A stretch of DNA of 17,497 nt. Origin: Clostridia bacterium (GTDB lineage Bacteria; Bacillota_E; RBS10-35; JAJYVN01). Numbering within the stretch: the first letter of the stretch is position 1; each line of letters starts with the position of its first letter. Position numbers and translations under genes: made by a program. This document shows positions 1 to 6,068 of the stretch, in pieces. Under the pieces are notes generated by a model, which was not told the origin of the DNA, made no database searches, and saw nothing but the letters and a program-made list of their open reading frames with translations. The stretch spans positions 1-17,497 of the forward strand of contig DAHWHV010000352.1 in NCBI GenBank assembly GCA_027335545.1. The letters run 5' to 3'.

Positions 1-205
1 GGGCACCGGCGCGCTGGACCAGGGGGACGACCTGGGCGGAGGCGGCGTAGGTGGCCACGTGGATGACCGTCAGGTCCACGCCGGCCCGCGCCAGCCGCTC
101 ACCCGCCCGGCGGCCCGCATCGGGCGTATCGACCATGCCGGCGTCCACCACTTCAGCCACTTCGGACAAACGGGCGGCGACGGTGCGCCCGTATCCCGGG
201 CGCAC
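1..205 (-). CDS. L-fucose/L-arabinose isomerase-family protein, partial (left edge) and apparently short at its N-terminus
   Basis: Reading the reverse strand from a GTG at 205 to the window edge gives about 68 residues. They include the stretches VAARLSEVAEVVDAGMVDTP and GVDLTVIHVATYAASAQVV, then a Pro/Leu-Val-Gln-Arg-Ala-Gly segment. This is the N-terminal Rossmann-like pattern of the L-fucose/L-arabinose isomerase-like family, which binds and isomerises aldoses or related sugars in the cytoplasm. The rest of the protein, including the metal-binding catalytic part, lies outside the window. Family members usually carry 25-35 more residues before the helix that starts here with GYGRTVAARL. 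No reverse frame upstream of 205 supplies them, and the start abuts a run of eight C (205-212 on the plus strand), so the 5' end may be truncated or frameshifted. Family assignment is from remembered motifs; the substrate is unknown. Confidence 0.55.
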   Translation of the reverse strand, partial: MRPGYGRTVAARLSEVAEVVDAGMVDTPDAGRRAGERLARAGVDLTVIHVATYAASAQVVPLVQRAGA

Positions 206-383
206 CCCCCCCGGGGTGCAGCGCCCCGCGAGGCCTCGATCCCTGGGCTGCCGCCGCGGCGCGGCGGCCGGCCGGTCAACGTGCCCCGGGTGTTGCCTCT
301 TCTGCGGCCCCGGGCGCCCCCCTGCGGGGCGGGAGGGCGGGGCGCAGGCCCCCCACCCCCCGGCGCACCGGACCCAGGCACGG

Positions 384-410
384 GGGGGCCTTGCCCGCGC
401 GGGGGGCCGC
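384..410. repeat. 27-nt direct repeat, copy 1
   Basis: This segment matches 444-470 at 26 of 27 positions (T at 391, C at 451). The two copies sit exactly 60 bp apart in the spacer upstream of the hydrogenase operon. The core TGCCCGCGCGGGGGG contains the self-complementary CCCGCGCGGG. Confidence 0.8.
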
Positions 411-443
411 CTGGAGGGTGGCGATGTAATCCAGGAGGGGGCT

Positions 444-470
444 GGGGGCCCTGCCCGCGCGGGGGGCCGC
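444..470. repeat. 27-nt direct repeat, copy 2
   Basis: Second copy of the repeat at 384-410, with one mismatch. The 33 bp between the copies show no further similarity that I can see. Confidence 0.8.
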
Positions 471-538
471 GCCTCCGCCCCCCCTCGGTCCCACCAGAGG
501 GCGTGGAGTAGGATGCCGCTATATCGCTGCTTAGCTAC

Positions 539-567
539 TTGACGAAAATGCTAGGCAGTCCCATGAT
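539..567 (+). promoter_or_regulatory. Candidate sigma-70-type promoter of the arsR-hyf operon
   Basis: TTGACG (539-544) matches the -35 consensus at five of six positions. After a 17-bp spacer, CATGAT (562-567) matches four of six -10 positions. It lies in the only AT-richer patch (about 505-570) upstream of the operon, placing transcription start near 574, about 50-60 nt before the ArsR start. The arms TAGC (532-535) and GCTA (550-553) form a loose inverted repeat across the -35, which could be part of an operator for the ArsR protein. That operator reading is weak. Confidence 0.5.
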
Positions 568-632
568 GTCGTCCGGAAGAGGCGGGTCGATCCGGCCCGC
601 GTGGCGGGGAGGGGCACCCTCTGGTCGGGGAG

Positions 633-1022
633 TTGCAGCGGTTCAAGGCCGACTACCTCAAGGCCATGGCGCACCCGGTGCGCATTCGCACGCTGGAGAT
701 TCTGCGCCAGGGCGAGGCCGCGGTGGCAGAGGTGCAGGCCCAGGTCGATTCGGACGTGGCGAACATTTCCCAGCACCTGGCCGTGCTGCGCAACGCCGGC
801 ATCGTGACGGCGCGGAAGACGGGGCTCAGCGTGCTCTACAGCGTGCGGGACCCCGAGGTCTTCGCGATCCTGGATGCCCTCCGCGAGGTCTTCAGCCACC
901 GGGTCGATTCCATGCAGACGGTCCTGGCGGCCGACGACGATCAGCGGCTACCGGCCCCCCCACGCAAGCGGCGCACCCGGCCGGTCGACGGCGGCCCGTC
1001 CTCCGGGGGGGTGCGCCCGTGA
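633..1022 (+). CDS. ArsR-family winged-helix transcriptional regulator, first gene of the hydrogenase operon
   Basis: The 129-residue protein has the classic ArsR N-terminus, QRFKADYLKAMAHPVRIRTL. The recognition region VDSDVANISQHLAVLRNAGI (about residues 44-63) and the wing KTGLSVLYSV follow. The C-terminal 30 residues are Pro/Arg-rich and probably disordered. There is no cysteine in the protein, so the CxC metal site of ArsR/SmtB is missing; the effector is unknown. The stop overlaps the hyfB start in GTGA (1019-1022), so the two are translationally coupled and the protein most likely controls its own operon. The start is uncertain: TTG at 633 has GGGGAG directly against it with no spacing, whereas a CTG at 621 in the same frame (adding Met-Val-Gly-Glu) lies six bases after GAGGGG and would give the MxELQRFK beginning that I recall from relatives. 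Confidence 0.85.
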   Translation: MQRFKADYLKAMAHPVRIRTLEILRQGEAAVAEVQAQVDSDVANISQHLAVLRNAGIVTARKTGLSVLYSVRDPEVFAILDALREVFSHRVDSMQTVLAADDDQRLPAPPRKRRTRPVDGGPSSGGVRP

Positions 1023-3019
1023 CCTGGCTGCTGCTGTCCGGTCTGGGCGCGTACGGCCTGGCTGCGCTGTTGGGGGCGTTCCGGCCTGACGGCCGTCTCG
1101 GCACGCTGCCCGCGCTGGCGGGCGGAGCAGCCTTCGGCGCCCTGGCGGTCTTGGCGCTCCTTGGGGCGCGCCTGGACGTGCGCCTGCCGCTGGGCCCGGC
1201 CCCGTTCGCCCTCCGCCTGGGCATCCCGCCGCTCTCCGCGCTGTTCGTGCTGCTGATCAGCGTCGTCGCGGCCCTGGCGTCCGTGTACGGGGGCGCCTAC
1301 GTCGCGCACTTCCCCGCGGCCAAGCGCCGGGCGGTCCTGACCCTGACGCCCCTGTTTGTGCTGTCGATGACCCTGGTCCCCCTGGCGGCGGACCTCGCCG
1401 CCTTCCTGATCGCCTGGGAGGCCATGTCGCTGACCTCCTACGCCCTGGTGCTGACCGACGGGGAACGGCCCGAGGTGGTGCGGGCCGGGTACGTCTACCT
1501 GGTGATGACCCATGCCGGCGCCGTCTGCCTGCTGGCGGCGTTCCTGCTGCTGACCAACGCCACCGGATCCATGGACTTCGCCGTGTGGGCCGGCGCGGCA
1601 CCCACGCTGGCCCTCGGCCTTCGCTCCGCGATCTTCGTGCTGATCCTGCTCGGCTTCGGCAGCAAGGCGGCGCTCGTGCCGCTGCACGTCTGGTTGCCGC
1701 GCGCACATCCGGTGGCGCCGAGTCACGTCTCCGGCCTGATGTCCGGTGTCATGCTCAAGGTGGCCGTCTACGGTCTGATCCTTGTCGGCTTCACGGTCCT
1801 CGGCCCCGGACCGCTCTGGTGGGGGTTGCTGGTGCTCGGCCTGGGGCTGCTGTCCTCGGTGCTCGGGGTGCTTTACGCCCTCATGGAGCACGACCTCAAG
1901 CGCCTGCTGGCCTACCACAGCGTCGAGAACGTGGGCATCATCGCGATGGGGCTCGGAGTCGCGCTGATCGGGCAGCACGCGCACCTGGCCCTGCTTTCCC
2001 TCGTTGCGCTGGTGGCCGCGCTCTACCACACGGTCAACCACGCGCTGTTCAAGACGGCGCTCGTTTTGGACGCGGGGTCCGTGCAATACGCCGGGGTCGG
2101 ACGCAACCTGGACCGGATGGGCGGGCTCTTGGCGCGCATGCCCTGGAGCGCCATCTCCATGTTGGTGGCCGCGGCGTCGATCTCGGGGCTCCCTCCTTTC
2201 AACGGCTTCGTCAGCGAGTGGCTGACCTACCAGTCGCTGGTGCACCTCGCCGCCGAGGGCGGACCGCTGCTGGCGCTGTGCGCCTTCGCCGGAGTGCTGG
2301 CCCTGGCCTTGACCGGCGGTCTCGCGGCGGCCTGCTTCGTCAAGGTCAGCGGCGTGGGCCTCCTGGGACGGCCGCGCACCGAGCACGCCGCCCGCTCGCG
2401 GGAGGTGCCGCCGGCCATGTACGTGCCGGCCCTGATCCTCGCCGGGTTGTGCCTGGGCCTGGGGCTGCTGCCCGGGGTCGTCGCCGCCCCGTTCGCGGCT
2501 GTGGCCGCGGCCGTGCTGCACACGGGGACCGCCCTCCCCGGCACTGGGACAACCGCCGTGCTCGTCGCCCTGCCCTGGGGAGGCGCGCGGATCGGACCGG
2601 GGGCCTTCGCGGCGACCGCGCTCGCCGTCGCCGTGCTCGTCACCGTGGCCCTGGCCGCCGGGCGGCGGTCGCGCCCGGCTCCGGAGGTGCGCGCCCCCTG
2701 GGCCTGCGGCGGGGAGATCGGCCTGCCGAGCCAGTATTCGGCGACCGCCTACGCCAAGCCGTTCCGTCAGGTGTTCGGCCTGATCTACCGCCCGGTGCGC
2801 TCGGTACAGGTGGAGTCGGCGGTCCATCCCTTCTTCCGGACCCGCGTGGAGTACGAGGGGGGGATCACCCCGATCTTTGACCGCTACGCCTACGCCCCGT
2901 TGCGGGCCGGCGTGCTGGCGCTGGCCCGGCGCGGCCGGCGGTTGCAGTCCGGTTCCCTGCGCCTCTACCTCGGCTACATCTTGGTCACCTTGGTCTTGCT
3001 GCTCACATTCGTTCGTTGA
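1019..3019 (+). CDS. hyfB: Hydrogenase-4 subunit HyfB-like, MrpD/NuoL-type proton-translocating membrane subunit
   Basis: The 666-residue polytopic membrane protein is close in length to E. coli HyfB. It belongs to the MrpD/NuoL/NuoN antiporter-like family, which moves H+ or Na+ across the cytoplasmic membrane in group 4 hydrogenases and complex I. Key residues are present: Glu about 134 in AWEAMSLTSY, Lys about 216 in GSKAALVPLHVWLPRAHPVA, and DLKRLLAYHSVENVG with Lys about 294. The C-terminal part, beginning with WACGG and containing YAKPFRQVFG and a last hydrophobic helix, is typical of the HycC/HyfB subgroup. The frame is open far upstream, but the GTG at 1019 is chosen because the preceding 480 bases are the ArsR gene and spacer in other frames. 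A G7 run (1005-1011) provides the ribosome site. It overlaps arsR by four bases and is followed 13 bases after its stop by hyfC. Confidence 0.93.
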   Translation: MTWLLLSGLGAYGLAALLGAFRPDGRLGTLPALAGGAAFGALAVLALLGARLDVRLPLGPAPFALRLGIPPLSALFVLLISVVAALASVYGGAYVAHFPAAKRRAVLTLTPLFVLSMTLVPLAADLAAFLIAWEAMSLTSYALVLTDGERPEVVRAGYVYLVMTHAGAVCLLAAFLLLTNATGSMDFAVWAGAAPTLALGLRSAIFVLILLGFGSKAALVPLHVWLPRAHPVAPSHVSGLMSGVMLKVAVYGLILVGFTVLGPGPLWWGLLVLGLGLLSSVLGVLYALMEHDLKRLLAYHSVENVGIIAMGLGVALIGQHAHLALLSLVALVAALYHTVNHALFKTALVLDAGSVQYAGVGRNLDRMGGLLARMPWSAISMLVAAASISGLPPFNGFVSEWLTYQSLVHLAAEGGPLLALCAFAGVLALALTGGLAAACFVKVSGVGLLGRPRTEHAARSREVPPAMYVPALILAGLCLGLGLLPGVVAAPFAAVAAAVLHTGTALPGTGTTAVLVALPWGGARIGPGAFAATALAVAVLVTVALAAGRRSRPAPEVRAPWACGGEIGLPSQYSATAYAKPFRQVFGLIYRPVRSVQVESAVHPFFRTRVEYEGGITPIFDRYAYAPLRAGVLALARRGRRLQSGSLRLYLGYILVTLVLLLTFVR

Positions 3020-3032
3020 TGGGGGCGCGGGC

Positions 3033-3947
3033 GTGGCAGTGTGGGGCGCGGCGGTGGCGCAGGCCCTGGCGGTGCTCCTGGTGGCCCCGTTGATCCACGG
3101 ACTGATCCAGCGAGTCAAGGCCGTTCTGCAGGGGCGCCACGGACCGGGGGTCCTCCAGCCGTACTTCACCCTGGCCAAGCTGTGGCGGCGGCAGGACATC
3201 CGGCCGCAGCCGGCATCCTGGGTCTTCGTCGCGGCGCCGCGCCTGGCCCTGGGCATCGTCGTGGCGGCATGCCTGTCCGTGCCGCTCCTCTGGAGTCCCG
3301 CACCCCTCGGTTGGGGCGGGGACTTCATCGTCGTTGTCGGCCTGCTGGCGATGGAGCGTTATGTGGTCAGCCTGGCCGGCTTGGACACGGGCACCCCGTT
3401 CGGCGGGCTGGGCAGCAGCCGCGAAAGCACCGTGGGCGCCCTGGTCGAGCCCGCGTTGTTTGCCCTCGCCCTGCCGTGGATGGTCCTTGCCCGCAGTACC
3501 GCTTGGCCGGCCCTGGTGGCGGCGTCCGCATCGGCCACGCCGGCGAGCGTCGTCCGGTTCTTCGGCCTGGGGGCGGGCCTGATCGTGTCGCTGGCCGAAA
3601 CCGGGCGGCTGCCGGTGGACAACCCGGACACCCACCTGGAACTGACCATGATCCACGAAGCCATGGTTTTGGAGTATTCCGGTCCACAGTTGGCCCTGAT
3701 CTCCCTGGCCCAGATGACCAAGCAGTTGCTGGTCCTGGCCCTGGTCGCGGATCTGCTGTTGCCCTGGGGCGCCGGCGGCCTGCAGCCGGTGGCTGCTCTC
3801 GCCAAGTGGGTCGCGCTGGCGGCCGGACTTGGCGTCGCGGAATCCCTTTCGGCGAAACTTCGCTTTTTTCGCCTGCCGGGTTACCTGGGTGCTGCGGCGG
3901 CGCTCTCATCGGTCGCTGCCGTGCTGCAGGTGTGGGGGGTGCGCTGA
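3033..3947 (+). CDS. hyfC: Hydrogenase-4 subunit HyfC-like (NuoH-type membrane anchor)
   Basis: The 304-residue NuoH/HycD-type subunit joins the peripheral hydrogenase arm to the antiporter arm. The cytoplasmic loop RVKAVLQGRHGPGVLQPY followed by FTLAKLWRR is the family signature. ETGRLPVDNPDTHLELTMIH with HEAMVLEYSG is the strongly conserved acidic loop that resembles the quinone-cavity region of NuoH. I count roughly seven to eight hydrophobic segments. GTG at 3033 is chosen over earlier frame-open positions because it follows the hyfB stop closely and has GGGGGC about eight bases upstream. Homologues also begin just before the first transmembrane helix. hyfE follows after two bases. Confidence 0.92.
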   Translation: MAVWGAAVAQALAVLLVAPLIHGLIQRVKAVLQGRHGPGVLQPYFTLAKLWRRQDIRPQPASWVFVAAPRLALGIVVAACLSVPLLWSPAPLGWGGDFIVVVGLLAMERYVVSLAGLDTGTPFGGLGSSRESTVGALVEPALFALALPWMVLARSTAWPALVAASASATPASVVRFFGLGAGLIVSLAETGRLPVDNPDTHLELTMIHEAMVLEYSGPQLALISLAQMTKQLLVLALVADLLLPWGAGGLQPVAALAKWVALAAGLGVAESLSAKLRFFRLPGYLGAAAALSSVAAVLQVWGVR

Positions 3948-3949
3948 CG

Positions 3950-4585
3950 GTGCCCGAGACCGGGTTGCTCGGTGGCCTGGCCGATCTGTTCGTCGTGTCC
4001 TCGCTGGGTCTGCTCGTGGTCCGCCCGGCCCTCTGGAGCATCGGGCTCCTGGCGGCGCAGGCTGCGGTCCTGGCCGTGATCGCGGTGGTGGCCGCTCCCG
4101 GCGCGGGGGGATGGGTGGCTGCCGGCGTCATCGTCCTGACCAAGGTCTTCGGGATTCCGCTGGTGCTGCAGTGGGTCGCGCGGCGCACCGGTTCGGAGGA
4201 TGCCGTCGACTGGTCCGCCCCCTGGGCCTGGCTGGTGGGGGCCGGCATCGTTCTGGTGGTGCGGCTGGCCCTGCCCACCTTCACCGCCGGCCTACAACCC
4301 CAGCATGCCGTGCTCCTGGGCACGGCGGTGCTGGTGCTCCTGCTCGGGCTGGCCGGCATGGTGAGCGGTCGGTTGCTGCTGGCTCAGGCCGTGCATCTGG
4401 TCGTGATCGAGAACGGGCTCTACTGCGCCGGACTGGCGCTGACCAGCGGCCTGCCCGCGGCCCTGGATCTGGGCACCGCGGTGGACCTGCTGCTGGTGAT
4501 CTTCGTGCTCGCCTGGCTCTTCCACCACGTCCACCGCCTGCAGCTGCCGCTGCACGTGGACGAACTGCGGCGACTGAGGGGTTAG
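3950..4585 (+). CDS. hyfE: Hydrogenase-4 subunit HyfE-like small membrane subunit
   Basis: The 211-residue, highly hydrophobic protein compares well with E. coli HyfE (about 216 residues). This subunit has a MrpC/NuoK-like part and is diagnostic of hydrogenase-4-type complexes rather than hydrogenase-3. Helices in the second half include VSGRLLLAQAVHLVVIENGL. The end is a charged tail with HHVHRLQLPLHVDELRRL, the usual HyfE C-terminus. The GTG at 3950 is two bases after the hyfC stop, preceded by a run of six G inside the end of hyfC. The frame is open for another 900 bases upstream, but that part is a shadow of hyfC. Position between hyfC and hyfF matches the E. coli order with hyfD missing. 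Confidence 0.88.
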   Translation: MPETGLLGGLADLFVVSSLGLLVVRPALWSIGLLAAQAAVLAVIAVVAAPGAGGWVAAGVIVLTKVFGIPLVLQWVARRTGSEDAVDWSAPWAWLVGAGIVLVVRLALPTFTAGLQPQHAVLLGTAVLVLLLGLAGMVSGRLLLAQAVHLVVIENGLYCAGLALTSGLPAALDLGTAVDLLLVIFVLAWLFHHVHRLQLPLHVDELRRLRG

Positions 4586-4586
4586 G

Positions 4587-6068
4587 GTGATCGACACGCT
4601 AGGCCTGATCTGTCTCCTGCCCTTCGCCTGTGGCGCGGCGGCGCTGCTTTGCCGCCGCGCCAGGGACCTGCGGCTGCTGCTGACCACCGGCTCGGCGGCG
4701 GGGGTGCTCCTAGCCGCCGCCGCGGTGGCGGGCCTGTCGGACGCGGCGGGCCTGGGAGGCCTCCTGCGGCTGGACGCCCTGGCGCGGGTGTTGCTGGCGG
4801 TCGTGGCGGCCGTGGGGGCGCTCTCCACTGCCGAGTCGTTCTCCCATTGGCGGGACGAGCTCCACCCCGCGGCGACCGCGGATGCCCTGGTGCGATCCGG
4901 TGTGCCGCGTGTGCGCGCGTATTTCTTCTGGCAGCAGGCCTTCCTGGGCAGCCTGTTGCTGGCGGCGGTCTCGGGGAACCTGGGCCTCTCCTGGGTCGCG
5001 ATCGAACTGACGACCATCACCTCCGCCGTCCTCGTGGGATTCTCGGGTGGGGTGCGCGCGGTGGAGGCGGCCTGGAAGTACGTCGTCCTCTGCAGCGTGG
5101 GGCTGTCCCTGGCGCTGTTCACGGTGATCCTGCTGTACGCCCTGTCCGGTGGCGGGGGCCTGCACAGCCTCGACTGGGGCTCCCTGCAGACCGCGGCCGC
5201 GGCCTTTCCCGCCGGACCGGCCAAGTTGGCCTACCTCTTCGCCCTGGTCGGCCTTGGCACAAAGTCCGGACTGGCACCCCTGCACGCCTGGCTCCCCGAC
5301 GCCCATAGCGAGGCCCCCGCCCCGGTGAGCGCGCTGCTGTCGGGGGTGCTGCTGGCCGTCGTGCTCTGCACGTTGGTGCGGGTGGCGGGCGTGACGGCCG
5401 TGGCGACGGGCCCGGCCTTCCCCGATCACCTGCTGCTTGGAGCCGGGTTGGTTTCGGTCGCGGTCGCGACCCCGTTCCTGGTGCTGCAGGACGACCTCAA
5501 GCGCCTGCTGGCGTACTCCAGCATCGAGCAGGTGGGCCTCATGGCGATCGGCTTCGGGCTGCACTCGCCGCTGGCCGCGGCCGGGGCCGTCCTGCAACTG
5601 GTGGTGCACGCCCTGACCAAGTCCGACCTGTTCTTCGCCGCCGGACGGCTGGCGCGCCAGGCGGGGGGCGGCCAGCGCCTGGCCCGCCTGCGCGGGCTGG
5701 GGCGGCGGGCACCCCTCCTGGGCGCGGTGCTGCTGTTCGGGGTGTTCACGCTGGGCGGGGTGCCGCCCTTCGGGATGTTCTTCAGTGAGGTGGCGATCGT
5801 GCAGGGGGCGATCGGCGCGAGCGCCGCGGCCGGGCTGCTGTTGTTGCTGCTGCTGGCGGTGATCTTCGCCGGGTTGACCTTCTACGTCGGTCGCGCCGTG
5901 TTCGGCGCGCGGCGCCAGACGCCGCGGGTGCGCGCCACAGGGTCGGGCCTGGTCGTCCTCGGCCTCCCCGCCGTGCTCTCGGTCGTCGTCGGGCTGTGGA
6001 CACCGGGAGTGGTGGCCCAGGCCGTGTCCGCCGCGGCGGCCGTGGTCGTGGGGAGGCATGGGCTGTGA
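4587..6068 (+). CDS. hyfF: Hydrogenase-4 subunit HyfF-like, MrpD/NuoN-type proton-translocating membrane subunit
   Basis: The 493-residue polytopic antiporter-like subunit is the second of this family in the operon. It has Glu about 140 in AIELTTITSAVLVGF and Lys about 226 in GTKSGLAPLHAWLPDAHSEA followed by PAPVSALLSG. DDLKRLLAYSSIEQVGLMAI and a GGVPPFGMFFSE loop also match HyfF/HycC relatives. These residues form the intramembrane proton path in the family. It is somewhat shorter than E. coli HyfF (about 526). The GTG start at 4587 lies just after the hyfE TAG, with GAGGGG about six bases upstream. The stop overlaps the hyfG start in GTGA. Confidence 0.92.
   Translation: MIDTLGLICLLPFACGAAALLCRRARDLRLLLTTGSAAGVLLAAAAVAGLSDAAGLGGLLRLDALARVLLAVVAAVGALSTAESFSHWRDELHPAATADALVRSGVPRVRAYFFWQQAFLGSLLLAAVSGNLGLSWVAIELTTITSAVLVGFSGGVRAVEAAWKYVVLCSVGLSLALFTVILLYALSGGGGLHSLDWGSLQTAAAAFPAGPAKLAYLFALVGLGTKSGLAPLHAWLPDAHSEAPAPVSALLSGVLLAVVLCTLVRVAGVTAVATGPAFPDHLLLGAGLVSVAVATPFLVLQDDLKRLLAYSSIEQVGLMAIGFGLHSPLAAAGAVLQLVVHALTKSDLFFAAGRLARQAGGGQRLARLRGLGRRAPLLGAVLLFGVFTLGGVPPFGMFFSEVAIVQGAIGASAAAGLLLLLLLAVIFAGLTFYVGRAVFGARRQTPRVRATGSGLVVLGLPAVLSVVVGLWTPGVVAQAVSAAAAVVVGRHGL

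Larger units (their letters stand above)
206..538. other. GC-rich spacer without a convincing gene
   Basis: The open frames here are low-complexity Gly/Pro/Arg/Ala readings typical of random GC-rich DNA, and none carries a recognisable domain. The stretch holds long G and C runs, a 27-nt direct repeat (384-410 and 444-470), and from about 505 a shift to more AT-rich sequence leading into the hydrogenase-operon promoter. A short reverse-strand reading near 425-445 (LLDYIATLQ) looks protein-like but is too short to assign. Confidence 0.6.

Noticed and set aside
206..300. A frameshift in the C8 run that would restore the isomerase N-terminus
   Set aside because: Neither of the other two reverse frames upstream shows the expected N-terminal family sequence, so a simple slip does not repair the gene.
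941..3328. 795-codon reverse-strand open frame opposite hyfB/hyfC
   Set aside because: Translation is Gln/Gly/Arg/His-rich low complexity, an antisense shadow of a GC-rich membrane-protein gene with few stops.
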